Notes under the pieces: model-generated
What the model saw: only the letters and a program-made list of their open reading frames with translations
Database searches by the model: none
Told to the model about the DNA's origin: nothing
Made by a program: the position numbers and the translations under genes
In this document: in pieces, positions 1-9,392 of the stretch
How positions within the stretch are numbered: position 1 is the stretch's first letter
Layout of the letters: each line of letters starts with the position of its first letter
Source of the DNA: Clostridium transplantifaecale
Lineage (GTDB): Bacteria > Bacillota > Clostridia > Lachnospirales > Lachnospiraceae
Length of the DNA: 64,000 nucleotides
Reading direction: 5' to 3'
NCBI RefSeq assembly: GCF_900626075.1
Contig: NZ_UYZY01000008.1
Span: forward strand, 62,001 to 126,000

Positions 1-231
1 CAATGTTATTATTGGCATAAGAACTATAATTTATAAATTGATTGAACCGCAGCGACGCAGCCGCGTTGTTATGTGCAGCCGTCCTGAGGCGTATTACTTA
101 TTATAAAATAACGACGTTCCCTTGACAAGAAGTTTTTTCACGGTTTTCTGCCATTTTTCGTCATGCATTTTGTATCTTTACTACAGCCCGGGGAAAATCG
201 GTCAAAAAACAGCTCCCTTTGCATCAGGCTT

Positions 232-924
232 TTAAACGCTGCTGCAAAGATACCGCTTCGTATAAGGACAGGCGGCTATGCAGATGCCGCATAAAGTCAG
301 TTCCTTTCCCAGTCTTTCTTTCACCATCCCGCGTCCTTTACTCCTGCAAGCCTCGATATCCACAAATTCATCGCGATCCAGCCCTCTGTTCCACAGTTTT
401 CCGCTGACAGCACCCGCAGGACAGGCATTTGTGCACACCATGCAGCCTCCGCACTGCGATTCCCTGATAGCTTTTCCCGTTTTAAGGGGAGCATCCGTGA
501 CGACCGACGTAATCCTGACTGCAGAACCGTACTCCTTTGTTATCAGCAGTGCATTTTTCCCGATCCATCCGATTCCGGCACAGGTGGCAACCGTCTTATG
601 CGGCAGCCAGGTGCGGTAATTCCCAAACTCCTTCACGGAATCCACGGTCTGGGCCAGCGCCTGATATCCCCTTTCCTGCAGATACTCCTTACAGGCAACA
701 GCCAGTTCATCCAGCTTCGCATTCAATTCATAATATGTTTTTAAATATTTCTCATTCGGTCCGTCGCTTATCGACCGTACAATCTCCTTTGGTATCGTCA
801 CGGCCATGGAAACGCCGGACGGCCATTCGCCGGACGTTGCCTCCGTCATATCTGCAAATCCGACAAGTGCGGCTCCTTTTTGCCGCAGCATTTCTTCCAG
901 TTCCCGTTCCATCTCACCGTTCAT
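232..924 (-). CDS. 4Fe-4S double-cluster protein, QueG-like
   Basis: The 230-residue protein has two ferredoxin-type clusters near the C-terminus: Cys158/161/164/168 (CGGCMVCTNACP) and Cys212/215/219 (CGICIAACP) with Cys193 as likely fourth ligand. A conserved segment before them (WLPHKTVATCAGIGWIGKNA) matches the epoxyqueuosine reductase superfamily. It is much shorter than true QueG (about 300-380 residues) and has no C-terminal HEAT region, so it is better called a QueG-related redox protein of unknown substrate. It starts 22 bp after the LysR stop on the same strand, with a GGGGGAGAAG ribosome site before ATG 924, so the two genes may be co-transcribed. No promoter of its own is visible. 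Confidence 0.8.
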   Translation of the reverse strand: MNGEMERELEEMLRQKGAALVGFADMTEATSGEWPSGVSMAVTIPKEIVRSISDGPNEKYLKTYYELNAKLDELAVACKEYLQERGYQALAQTVDSVKEFGNYRTWLPHKTVATCAGIGWIGKNALLITKEYGSAVRITSVVTDAPLKTGKAIRESQCGGCMVCTNACPAGAVSGKLWNRGLDRDEFVDIEACRSKGRGMVKERLGKELTLCGICIAACPYTKRYLCSSV

Positions 925-945
925 TCTTCTCCCCCTCTCAGTGTC

Positions 946-1875
946 TTAAACCTTCAGCTCCGCATTTTCCTGGAACCCTTCAATTGTCCGCAGTTCCTCC
1001 AGGAGCAGTTGGAGAAACTCCTTTACCAGAGGCTCCTTCTGCCTGGCTTTCGGCACCATGTACCCCATTTCACCGCTCAGCCCATAGGCAGGGCGGCTGA
1101 CCAGGCCGTATTCTTCAAGCTCCGCCGGATCGATAGGCGTTCCGGCCAGAAAACCTACGCCCTGGGAGGCCAGTTTCATCCTGAGTTCCCTGGATTCCAC
1201 CCGGATTACGCGGTCGGTTCCTATCGCAACGCGCATGGTCTCCGGGATAAAACTCTCGACCCTGATAGAATTTCTGTATCTGATGCATGTGTATTTTGAA
1301 AGTGTTTCCGGCGTCAGTTCCTCCTGATTCATCGGATGGTCCTTTGACGCCGTTATCACGAACGGCTGTCTGCCAAGATAGGTGTAGAGCACATCCTTTT
1401 GGCGCATCTGTCCCGACAGCGTCTCCACAGTGCCGATGGGGCAAAAAGCAATAGCCATATCGGCCTTTCCCTGATACAGGGAATCGACTGCCTCACCGAT
1501 TCCTTCGGCATACATGGAAAACTGTAATTTCTCCGACCGGCAGTATTTCCTGCAGAAGCGTGCAAAGGCTCTCTCGATTCTCAGGCTGCTTGGCGCAATA
1601 AGGCGGAAACGTCTGACGATCTCTTCCTGCGAAATCCTTCCGATCGCCTCCATCTGTTCCGCCACCACCGCCGCATGGCGCAGCATCTGCCTGCCCCTGT
1701 CCGTCACCGAAATTCCCCTGTTTGTCCGTTCGAATATCTGAAATCCCACCTCGTTTTCCACGGTCATAATTGAATTGCTCACCGTAGGCTGGGACAGGTA
1801 CAGTTCCCTGGCCGCCCTGGAAATAGAGGCGGTCTCCGCCACCGTGAGAATAATTTTAAGCTGCTGAGTATTCAT
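946..1875 (-). CDS. LysR-family transcriptional regulator
   Basis: The N-terminus (MNTQQLKIILTVAETASISRA) is a LysR winged-helix domain with the usual recognition segment LYLSQPTVSN. The rest is the effector-binding domain. ATG 1875 is chosen rather than an in-frame upstream ATG at 1935 because GGGAGGAAG lies just before it and LysR proteins start at this point. It is divergent from the GltS-like transporter and the AbgB-like hydrolase, an arrangement like abgR with abgABT, so it probably controls them in response to an N-acyl-glutamate or glutamate-like ligand. That ligand is an inference. Confidence 0.85.
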   Translation of the reverse strand: MNTQQLKIILTVAETASISRAARELYLSQPTVSNSIMTVENEVGFQIFERTNRGISVTDRGRQMLRHAAVVAEQMEAIGRISQEEIVRRFRLIAPSSLRIERAFARFCRKYCRSEKLQFSMYAEGIGEAVDSLYQGKADMAIAFCPIGTVETLSGQMRQKDVLYTYLGRQPFVITASKDHPMNQEELTPETLSKYTCIRYRNSIRVESFIPETMRVAIGTDRVIRVESRELRMKLASQGVGFLAGTPIDPAELEEYGLVSRPAYGLSGEMGYMVPKARQKEPLVKEFLQLLLEELRTIEGFQENAELKV

Positions 1876-1937
1876 AAACTTCCTCCCAAACCCGTAAAAT
1901 ACAGACTGCATTTTCCGGACAGTTCTGCAATTCATTT

Positions 1938-2005
1938 CCCCTATAGGGGTATCAGATAGTCGTATTTCCCAAACTTTTCCCCAAATGTTATAGTGATTTT
2001 AACAT
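1938..2005. promoter_or_regulatory. Divergent LysR/GltS control region with two inverted repeats
   Basis: A perfect 12-bp palindrome, CCCCTATAGGGG, lies at 1938-1949. A second inverted repeat, ATGTTA-N9-TAACAT, lies at 1985-1990/2000-2005. A SigA-like promoter for the rightward transporter gene is TTCCCA (1966-1971), 17 bp, TATAGT (1989-1994), so the second repeat overlaps its -10 and start site. Its spacing resembles the T-N11-A sites of LysR regulators, so it is a candidate operator for the divergent regulator. Confidence 0.55.
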
Positions 2006-2036
2006 AAATCAACAGGAAACGAAAGGAGGAAGTAAA

Positions 2037-3554
2037 GTGACTTCTCAAAGTATGCTTGAACTTCTCAAAAGTATCTGCCTGCTGTCGGCGCTTCTGCTGG
2101 CAGGCGCCTGGCTGAGGGCCAGAGTCCCTCTGTTCCGGAAATTATTTCTTCCGGCATCGGTAATCGGAGGGTTCATCGGATTACTGCTCGGCCCCAGGAT
2201 TCTGGGAAATTTTTCTCTGCTTCCGGTCAGTGAAGAGTGGCTGGACGCCTGGACCGCACTTCCCAGCATTCTTGTAATTCCTATTTTCGCGGCAACTCCT
2301 CTGGGGATGTTTTCTTCCAAAAATGGGAAGACAAAAATGTCTTCTGCTTCCGGCTCCGCCTTACAGCGAACCGGGAATAAACCAAAAGCAAAACCGGTTA
2401 AAAAAGGCCTCATTGCTCTGGCCGCTTTTTTGGCCACAGGCGCCGTTATCAAGGTTGTAACCTCCCTGCAGGAAGTGGTCGGCCTCGGCACTAATGTAAT
2501 CTACTCCGCCGTCAGCCCGGACTCCGGACTTTATAAGACCTTCGGTTATGAACTGGCCCGCGGTTTTGCCGGAGGCCACGGCTCCGCCGGAATGGTAGGC
2601 AGTCTGCTGCAGGGATATGGTTTTGATTACTGGGAAACGTCCCAGGGCGTTACCACCACAACCGCCACCATCGGCCTGATCGCCGGTATGATCATCGGCA
2701 TTATCACAATCAATGTAGCTTCCCGAAAAGGATATACGGCGATTCTTAAAAAACCGTCTGAAATCCCGGAATCCATGGCCCGGGGATATGATCCCGACAC
2801 CAGCCGCCAGGAATCCATCGGCCGAGAAACGATGATGAGTTCCTCCATTGATACCATCACGATACATCTGGCAATCCTGCTCCTGGCCTGCGGCATCGGT
2901 TTTATCGTTCAGGGAATTGTTGATCCGGGTGACAATCTTCCCGTATGGTTTTTCTGCATGGCCGGCATGTATCCGGTGGACTGGGCCATCTCGAAGCTGG
3001 GTCTTGGCTGGCTGATTGACACAAAAGTAAAGGCGCGCATCATCGGTTCCATGAGCGACTTTGCCATTGCAGCTGCCATTGCCAGCATTCCTGTTAAAAC
3101 GCTCTCCGACTATGCCGGACCTCTGTTTGTTATGGTGATTGCCGGGCTCGCAGTCACCTTTGTCTCAACCTTTATCATCTTCAAATGGCTCTTTCCGTCC
3201 CGCCATCCCTTTGAGCATTCCATTATGGTTTGGGGCCTGGAAACCGGTGTGCTCATTAACGGCATGATGCTGCTTAAAATCTGTGATCCCGAGTACAAGA
3301 CAACGGCGCTCAACGACGTCAGCCTGGGAATGTCCCTGTTTAACTTAATATCCCTTCCGCTGACGCTCATCATCTACTATGCACTAAAGAACGGGACGCG
3401 CATGCAGATTTTCCTCACCGTAACGGCTGTTCTGATCTTTTCCGTCATACTGCTGTTCCTGTTCCGCGGTCTGTATAAGCGCTCTAAAAAAATGCAGGAT
3501 GCACCGGAAGAGCAGACGGGGATTGTATGCAAAAATGCAAATGCGGCGGTATGA
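2037..3554 (+). CDS. GltS-like sodium/glutamate symporter family protein
   Basis: A polytopic membrane protein of 505 residues with the sodium:glutamate symporter (GltS) fold. The N-terminal helices contain LFLPASVIGGFIGLLLGP, followed by repeated Gly-rich half-helices such as GFAGGHGSAGMVGSLLQGYG. It is longer than E. coli GltS (about 400 residues) because of an insert near residues 95-125 and a long tail. It starts at GTG 2037 behind AAAGGAGGA. The M20 amidohydrolase begins 58 bp downstream, so the pair probably imports and cleaves an acylated glutamate or related compound. Substrate not certain. Confidence 0.8.
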   Translation: MTSQSMLELLKSICLLSALLLAGAWLRARVPLFRKLFLPASVIGGFIGLLLGPRILGNFSLLPVSEEWLDAWTALPSILVIPIFAATPLGMFSSKNGKTKMSSASGSALQRTGNKPKAKPVKKGLIALAAFLATGAVIKVVTSLQEVVGLGTNVIYSAVSPDSGLYKTFGYELARGFAGGHGSAGMVGSLLQGYGFDYWETSQGVTTTTATIGLIAGMIIGIITINVASRKGYTAILKKPSEIPESMARGYDPDTSRQESIGRETMMSSSIDTITIHLAILLLACGIGFIVQGIVDPGDNLPVWFFCMAGMYPVDWAISKLGLGWLIDTKVKARIIGSMSDFAIAAAIASIPVKTLSDYAGPLFVMVIAGLAVTFVSTFIIFKWLFPSRHPFEHSIMVWGLETGVLINGMMLLKICDPEYKTTALNDVSLGMSLFNLISLPLTLIIYYALKNGTRMQIFLTVTAVLIFSVILLFLFRGLYKRSKKMQDAPEEQTGIVCKNANAAV

Positions 3555-3612
3555 GGAGCCGGGAAGGACAGGCAGACATAACCAACATTAATTATAGAAT
3601 CAGGAGGTCAAT

Positions 3613-5058
3613 ATGACAGTAAAAGAAAACGCGTGGTCGGCAATCGACCAGAAAAAAGACTGGATTTGCAGCATTTCCGATGCAATATGGGAACATCCGG
3701 AAACATCCTTTGAAGAACATTTTGCAGCCGGCATTTTATGTCAGGCGCTGGAACAGGAAGGTTTTAAAGTAGAGCGCGGACTGGCCGGCATGGAGACCGC
3801 TTTCTCGGGCCGCTTTGGAAGCGGCGTTCCAGTAATCGGGATTCTTGGGGAATACGATGCCCTCTCGGGAATGAGCCAGAAAGCCGATATCTTTCACCAT
3901 GAAGAGGTAACGCCGGGTGGAAACGGCCACGGCTGCGGCCACAATCTTCTCGGCGCCGGTTCCCTGGCCGCCGCCATTGCGGTAAAGCATTTTCTTGCGG
4001 AGACAAACACTCCCGGCACCGTAATTTACTACGGCTGCCCCGGTGAGGAAGGAGGAGCCGGAAAGGCATTTATGGCGCGTGACGGGATCTTCGATGAACT
4101 GGACATCGCCCTGTCCTGGCATCCGGGTGATATCAATGCCGGCACTGCCGTCAGCTGTCTGGCAAACCAGGAGGTGCTCTACCGTTTCCATGGAACCAGT
4201 TCCCACGCCGCGGCCTCCCCGCACCTGGGCCGCAGCGCGCTGGATGCCGTAACCCTCTTTAATACGGGTGTCCAGTTCCTCAGAGAACACATTATCCCGG
4301 AGGCAAGGGTACACTATGCCGTGACAAATACGGGAGGATTTTCGCCGAATGTCGTTCAGGCCGAGGCCGAGGCCGTCTATCTGATACGCGCTCCGAAAAT
4401 CAGTCAGGTAAAAGAGATTGCCAAACGTGTGGACGATGTGGCAAAGGGCGCCGCCCTGATGACCGGAACCAGTGTGGAGATCCAGTTTATTAAATCATGC
4501 GCAAACATTGTACCAAACAGGACCTTGTCAAGCGTCCTCGCCGCCAACCTGCTGGAAGTCCCGGCCAATCAATTTACGGAGGAAGAACTGGCTTATGCAG
4601 TTGAAATCCAGTCCACTCTTCCCGTAAAAGACAGTCTCATAGCGGCCGCCGAAAAACTTGGTCCAAACGTCCGGGCATTTGTTAAGCCTTATATCGGAGA
4701 ACCAATCCACTCTTTTGCCGTACCGGATCTGCCCGTCACGATGACACTCCCGTCCTCCACGGATGTCGGGGATGTAAGTTTTATCTGCCCAACCGGACAG
4801 ATCCAGGCCGCCACCATGTGCTGCGGCACCCCCGCCCACTCCTGGCAGCGAACTGCGCAGGGTAAAAGCTCCATCGCGCACAAAGGTCTGATTTATGCCG
4901 GAAAAGTCATAGCCGGAGGGGCAATCGATCTGTATCTCAACCCCGAAACAGTCAAAGAGGCACGCAGAGAGTGGAAGGAACAGTTAAACGGCGAACTTTA
5001 TCAGCCGATCCCCAATGAGGTGATGCCGTCCGCTGTTCATAAATTCCAGTCCGAATAG
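3613..5058 (+). CDS. M20 amidohydrolase, AbgB-like
   Basis: An M20D peptidase/amidohydrolase of 481 residues. Metal-binding and catalytic segments are visible: EYDALSG (about 80-86), GHGCGHN (about 105-111) and the acidic pair in CPGEEGG (about 145). The length and these motifs fit the p-aminobenzoyl-glutamate hydrolase B (AbgB) subfamily, which hydrolyses N-acyl amino acids and acyl-glutamates. No AbgA partner gene is present, so it probably acts alone. ATG 3613 follows TCAGGAGGTCAAT. It is downstream of the GltS-like transporter and divergent from a LysR regulator. The strong hairpin at 5118-5162 ends the unit. Confidence 0.85.
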   Translation: MTVKENAWSAIDQKKDWICSISDAIWEHPETSFEEHFAAGILCQALEQEGFKVERGLAGMETAFSGRFGSGVPVIGILGEYDALSGMSQKADIFHHEEVTPGGNGHGCGHNLLGAGSLAAAIAVKHFLAETNTPGTVIYYGCPGEEGGAGKAFMARDGIFDELDIALSWHPGDINAGTAVSCLANQEVLYRFHGTSSHAAASPHLGRSALDAVTLFNTGVQFLREHIIPEARVHYAVTNTGGFSPNVVQAEAEAVYLIRAPKISQVKEIAKRVDDVAKGAALMTGTSVEIQFIKSCANIVPNRTLSSVLAANLLEVPANQFTEEELAYAVEIQSTLPVKDSLIAAAEKLGPNVRAFVKPYIGEPIHSFAVPDLPVTMTLPSSTDVGDVSFICPTGQIQAATMCCGTPAHSWQRTAQGKSSIAHKGLIYAGKVIAGGAIDLYLNPETVKEARREWKEQLNGELYQPIPNEVMPSAVHKFQSE

Positions 5059-5117
5059 GTTTATTGTCCCGGTTAAATCTCTTCAGGTTAAAATCAGGTT
5101 CAAACAAAAGTCAGAAA

Positions 5118-5162
5118 GGGAAGAATACCCGGACAAAATCACTCTGTCCGGGTATTCTTCCC
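5118..5162. terminator. Bidirectional terminator between the hydrolase and uvrA
   Basis: A perfect 18-bp stem (5118-5135 with 5145-5162, loop 9 nt) lies between two convergent genes. It is followed on the plus strand by a pyrimidine-rich TCTTCTTCT run. It can serve the AbgB-like gene and, read the other way, uvrA. Confidence 0.8.
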
Positions 5163-5186
5163 TCTTCTTCTATCACAAATTATATC

Positions 5187-5219
5187 ATAAGTTATATTAT
5201 GGCTTATAATATAACTTAT
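5187..5219. repeat. AT-rich inverted repeat downstream of uvrA
   Basis: ATAAGTTATATTAT (5187-5200) and its exact complement (5206-5219) flank a 5-nt loop, GGCTT. It lies 38 bp past the uvrA stop, on the downstream side of the gene. It may protect the uvrA transcript end or act as a second terminator; no T-run follows. Confidence 0.5.
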
Positions 5220-5256
5220 ATCATACCTTCTGCCATTAACCGAAACTGCTTATTCA

Positions 5257-8085
5257 TTACAGTTCCAAATATTTCTTCACATACTCTCCGGTGTAGGAAA
5301 CAGGGCTCTCCGCCACTTCTTCCGGCGTTCCCTGGGCAATCACCGTACCGCCCTTATCTCCGCCTTCCGGTCCGATATCAATCAGGTAGTCGGCCGTCTT
5401 AATCACATCCAGGTTATGTTCAATAACAACAACCGTATTGCCGCCGTCCGACAGTCTGCGCAGAATCTCGATCAACTTGTGGACATCGGCAAAATGGAGG
5501 CCGGTCGTCGGCTCATCCAGAATGTAAATCGTCTTTCCGGTACCTCTCTTGCTCAGCTCCGTGGCCAGTTTGATACGCTGGGCCTCACCGCCGGATAACT
5601 CGGTGGACGGCTGTCCCAGACGGATGTAGGAAAGTCCCACATCGTAGAGAGTCTCTATCTTACGGTAAATAGACGGAACATTCTCAAAGAATTTGAGCGC
5701 CTCCTCCACCGTCATATTGAGGACGTCGTAAATGCTCTTTCCCTTATACTTGACATCCAGAGTCTCCCTGTTATATCGCTTACCCCCGCAGACCTCGCAC
5801 GGAACGTAAACATCGGGCAGGAAATGCATCTCAATCTTGATAATTCCGTCTCCGGTACAAGCCTCACAGCGTCCGCCCTTCTTATTAAAGCTGAAACGTC
5901 CCTTATTATATCCCTTGGCCTTGGAATCGGAGGTCGATGCAAATAAATCCCTGATTAAGTCAAACGCCCCCGTATAAGTTGCAGGGTTGGAACGCGGAGT
6001 CCTTCCGATTGGGGACTGGTCGATTGCAATAATCTTATCGAGCTGCTCCACACCTTCAATCTTCTTATGTTTTCCCGGAATCGTACGGGCCCGGTTCAGC
6101 TTCTTGGCCAGAGCTTTATATAAAATCTCATTCACCAGGGAACTCTTTCCGGAGCCCGAAACCCCCGTCACGCAGGTCATTACTCCTAACGGGAAGGATA
6201 CGTCGATATTCTTCAGGTTATTCTCAGCGGCTCCCTTCACGGTCAGCCAGCCGGTCGGCGTCCTGCGCTCACCGGGAACCGGAATCTTCTCCCGGCCGCT
6301 CAAATAGGCTCCGGTGATGGACTCCTTACATGCCATAATCTCATCCGCCGTACCGACGGCAACCACGTTACCGCCATGTTCTCCGGCTCCCGGCCCGATA
6401 TCGACTATACAGTCGGCCGCACGCATCGTATCTTCATCGTGTTCCACGACAAGCACAGAATTGCCCAGATCGCGCAGATGGAGAAGCGTCTGCAAGAGCT
6501 TGTCATTATCCCTCTGATGGAGGCCGATACTCGGCTCATCCAGAATATAAGCCACGCCGACCAGACCGGAACCAATCTGGGTGGCCAGACGGATACGCTG
6601 GGCCTCGCCTCCCGAAAGTGTTCCCGTGGCACGGGCCAGTGACAGATAATCAAGTCCTACGTTAATCAGGAAGGACACTCTGGCCTTAATTTCCTTGAGA
6701 ATCGGAGCGCCGATCGTCTCCTGCATCGTGGTAAGCTGAAGCTCGTCCAGGAACTCACGGTACTTCACGATGGACATGTTGGTGGCCTCATAAATATTGC
6801 AGCCGCCTACCGTTACGGCCAGGGCTTCCTGTTTCAGACGCTGTCCCCGGCAGGTCGGGCAGGGAGTGATTCTCATAAATGTTTCATATTCCGCCTTCAT
6901 CGAGTCGGAAAATGTCTCCCTGTACTTCTTATTCATATTCTGTATCAGGCCCTCAAAGGCAATGTCATAAATTCCTTCGCCCCTCTGGCCCCTGTAACGT
7001 ACCTTTACGATCTTTCCGTCGGTGCCTTTCAGGAGGATATCGTGCACTTCCTTCGGGTACTCCTCAAACGGGGTGTCCAGGCTGAAATGGTATTCCTCCG
7101 CCAGCGCCTCCAGAATCGCGCCGGTAAAGCTGCCCTTGTCGCAGCACGACTGCCAGCCCATCGCCACAATGGCTCCCTGCTTAATGCTGAGGCTCTTGTC
7201 CGGTATCATCAGATCCTCGTCAAACTCCATCTTATATCCCAGGCCGTAACAGTCGGGACAGGCTCCGAAGGGGTTATTAAAGGAAAAGCTTCTCGGCTCC
7301 ACCTCGTCCACGCTGATTCCGCAGTCCGGGCAGGAAAAACTCTGGCTGAACATAATTGGCTCCTGTCCGAATACATCCACCATCATCAGTCCGCCGGTCA
7401 GCCCCATAACCGTGTCGATGGAATCGGAAAGACGCTTCTCAATTCCCTCTTTGACCACCAGACGGTCCACTACGATCTCAATATTATGTTTAATGTTCTT
7501 CTCCAGTGCAATCGATTCCGTCAGCTCATAGAGATTGCCGTCAATCCTGACGCGGACATAGCCGCTCTTCTTGGCCTGTTCCAGCACCTTCTCATGACGG
7601 CCCTTGCGTCCCCTTACTACGGGCGCAAGAAGCTGTATTCTCGTCTTCTCAGGAAGAGCCAGGATCTGATCCACCATCTGATCCACGGTCTGCTTCTTAA
7701 TCTCACGGCCGCACTTCGGACAGTGGGGGATACCGATTCTCGCATAGAGAAGACGCATGTAGTCATAAATCTCCGTAACCGTTCCTACCGTGGAACGCGG
7801 GTTCCTGTTCGTGGACTTCTGATCAATGGAAATAGCCGGGGAAAGCCCCTCTATGCTCTCCACGTCCGGTTTCTCCATCTGCCCCAGGAACTGTCTCGCA
7901 TAGGAGGATAGAGATTCCATATATCTTCTCTGGCCTTCCGCATAGATCGTGTCAAACGCCAGCGACGATTTACCCGAGCCTGACAGACCGGTCAGGACGA
8001 CCAGCTCATTTCTCGGAATATCAAGTGAAACATTCTTCAGATTGTGCTCATTGGCACCACGTATTTTAATATACTGCTTCGCCAT
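5257..8085 (-). CDS. uvrA: Excinuclease ABC subunit A
   Basis: A full-length UvrA (942 residues), the damage-recognition ATPase of nucleotide excision repair. It shows two ABC ATPase modules, with Walker [10 protein letters not shown] near residue 33 and GVSGSGKSS near 640. Signature motifs LSGGEAQRI occur in both halves, and the zinc-finger cysteines include CPKCG, CPDC and CEACTGDG...CEVCGG. The start is [15 protein letters not shown]. No uvrB is next to it. The upstream region has a promoter with a LexA-type box, so SOS induction is likely. Confidence 0.97.
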   Translation of the reverse strand: MAKQYIKIRGANEHNLKNVSLDIPRNELVVLTGLSGSGKSSLAFDTIYAEGQRRYMESLSSYARQFLGQMEKPDVESIEGLSPAISIDQKSTNRNPRSTVGTVTEIYDYMRLLYARIGIPHCPKCGREIKKQTVDQMVDQILALPEKTRIQLLAPVVRGRKGRHEKVLEQAKKSGYVRVRIDGNLYELTESIALEKNIKHNIEIVVDRLVVKEGIEKRLSDSIDTVMGLTGGLMMVDVFGQEPIMFSQSFSCPDCGISVDEVEPRSFSFNNPFGACPDCYGLGYKMEFDEDLMIPDKSLSIKQGAIVAMGWQSCCDKGSFTGAILEALAEEYHFSLDTPFEEYPKEVHDILLKGTDGKIVKVRYRGQRGEGIYDIAFEGLIQNMNKKYRETFSDSMKAEYETFMRITPCPTCRGQRLKQEALAVTVGGCNIYEATNMSIVKYREFLDELQLTTMQETIGAPILKEIKARVSFLINVGLDYLSLARATGTLSGGEAQRIRLATQIGSGLVGVAYILDEPSIGLHQRDNDKLLQTLLHLRDLGNSVLVVEHDEDTMRAADCIVDIGPGAGEHGGNVVAVGTADEIMACKESITGAYLSGREKIPVPGERRTPTGWLTVKGAAENNLKNIDVSFPLGVMTCVTGVSGSGKSSLVNEILYKALAKKLNRARTIPGKHKKIEGVEQLDKIIAIDQSPIGRTPRSNPATYTGAFDLIRDLFASTSDSKAKGYNKGRFSFNKKGGRCEACTGDGIIKIEMHFLPDVYVPCEVCGGKRYNRETLDVKYKGKSIYDVLNMTVEEALKFFENVPSIYRKIETLYDVGLSYIRLGQPSTELSGGEAQRIKLATELSKRGTGKTIYILDEPTTGLHFADVHKLIEILRRLSDGGNTVVVIEHNLDVIKTADYLIDIGPEGGDKGGTVIAQGTPEEVAESPVSYTGEYVKKYLEL

Positions 8086-8247
8086 TATTCAAACTCCTGT
8101 GTATACAAGCATCATTGGATTCCTGCTGCTTATTATCCTGTCTTAACTGTGTTACTGACCACTCCCTGCAGAAAACGGCACGCAGCGTTCAATAACCCCG
8201 TATCAATTCAGCTTTTTGTATGGTTCCTGTCTATCTGTAGCTATCCC

Positions 8248-8287
8248 AGTATAGCATATTCCGGTATGTTTTGCAAACATTTGTTCG
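8248..8287 (-). promoter_or_regulatory. uvrA promoter with LexA (SOS) box
   Basis: On the minus strand, TTGCAA (8276-8271), 17 bp, TATACT (8253-8248) forms a SigA-like promoter. The sequence CGAACAAATGTTTG at 8287-8274 matches 13 of 14 positions of the Firmicute LexA/DinR box CGAACRNRYGTTYC and overlaps the -35 box. Binding there would block transcription, which fits a classical SOS gene. Confidence 0.75.
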
Positions 8288-8358
8288 GCATAAATTCCCA
8301 TATTTTTTTGGGTTTTATGGGAAATATTGTGGGCGCAAAGGGGTGTCCCCCGGAAAGC

Positions 8359-8395
8359 ACTAAGGAGTCCGGCAAGACGGACTCCTTAGTTTTTT
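8359..8395. terminator. Hairpin with T-run between uvrA and the BMP transporter operon
   Basis: A perfect 13-bp stem (8359-8371 with 8378-8390, loop GCAAGA) is followed on the plus strand by TTTTT. No plus-strand gene ends here. On the minus strand it lies just past the last permease gene (stop 8430), so it may end the transporter operon with the A-tract on its upstream side. The rest of 8086-8430 holds only the uvrA promoter and leader. Confidence 0.5.
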
Positions 8396-8429
8396 CTGGT
8401 ATTTACTTTCTCCTGCCAGCTCTTTTTCC

Positions 8430-9392
8430 TTACCGCTCTTCCCTGAAATAATTCATACCCAGATGTGCCGGGATATGGCCGCCCCTACTCTTTCTCATAG
8501 AAGAGATAACAAGCACGAGCGCCGTAATCAGGAACGGAAGTGCGTCGAAAAATGCCGTCGGGATTGCATAGGTATTCTTTGGAACGTAATATTTCAGCAC
8601 CCTGAGAGCGCCGAAAATGAAGGAACCGTAGATAACATTGACCGGTTTCCAGGAAGCGAAGATTACAAGGGCCACGGAAATCCATCCAAGGCCGCCCACG
8701 CTGTCCCTCAGCCATACGCCGCTGTTGATGATCATGGAACAGTAAGCGCCGCCGATTCCGCAGATAGCGCCGGAAAGCAGGATGTTAATATAACGCCATT
8801 TTGTAACCTCAATTCCGGCCGCGTCGGCTGCTCCGGGGTTCTCGCCGATTGCCTGCACATTCAGTCCCATCTGGGTTTTGTACAGATAGATGCTGGCTGC
8901 TATGGCGATAACCAGTCCCAGATAAACAAACGGATTGTAGGAAAACAGAAGCTCTCCCAATACCGGAATGTCACTCAGCCCCGGGATATGGATATTTCTC
9001 ATCTGGGATGTGATCGTGTCCGGAAGCTTTAAGGTGCCTCCATCGGATCGTTCCAGCATGAACACGCCAATAAAGTTGGAAAGCCCGACTCCGAAAATCG
9101 TCATCGTAAGACCCGTTACGTTCTGGTTTGCCATGAAGGTAACGGTCAGCACGCCGTAAATCAGGGCGCCTAACATTCCCGCAGCGGCCGAAGCCAGGAC
9201 TGCAACCAGGAAATTATCTGTAATATAGCCGGCCATGAATCCGGCGCAGGCTCCGAGGGACATCATACCTTCCACACCGAGGTTCAGATGGCCCACTTTT
9301 TCGCTCAGAATCTCGCCGACCGTGCCGAAGAGGAACGGTGTTCCCGCAAGTACTGCAGCCACAAGAAATTTAATTAAGATTTCACTATTCAT
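8430..9392 (-). CDS. Nucleoside-type ABC transporter permease (second permease)
   Basis: A 320-residue membrane protein of the BPD_transp_2 family, the type that pairs with BMP lipoproteins (NupQ/YufQ-like). The segments VGHLNLGVEGMMSLGA and GENPGAADAAGIEV are typical of this family. Its start overlaps the stop of the other permease by 4 bp, showing tight translational coupling. It is the last gene of lipoprotein-ATPase-permease-permease. The system probably imports purine nucleosides; the exact substrate is inferred from family only. Confidence 0.85.
   Translation of the reverse strand: MNSEILIKFLVAAVLAGTPFLFGTVGEILSEKVGHLNLGVEGMMSLGACAGFMAGYITDNFLVAVLASAAAGMLGALIYGVLTVTFMANQNVTGLTMTIFGVGLSNFIGVFMLERSDGGTLKLPDTITSQMRNIHIPGLSDIPVLGELLFSYNPFVYLGLVIAIAASIYLYKTQMGLNVQAIGENPGAADAAGIEVTKWRYINILLSGAICGIGGAYCSMIINSGVWLRDSVGGLGWISVALVIFASWKPVNVIYGSFIFGALRVLKYYVPKNTYAIPTAFFDALPFLITALVLVISSMRKSRGGHIPAHLGMNYFREER

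Noticed and set aside
1-231. Possible gene or promoter at the left edge
   Set aside because: A TTGACA-like box near 123 has no convincing -10 partner or downstream gene on the plus strand; nothing could be supported.
7042-7911. 289-residue plus-strand ORF
   Set aside because: It lies wholly antisense to uvrA, has no ribosome site and no recognisable domain.
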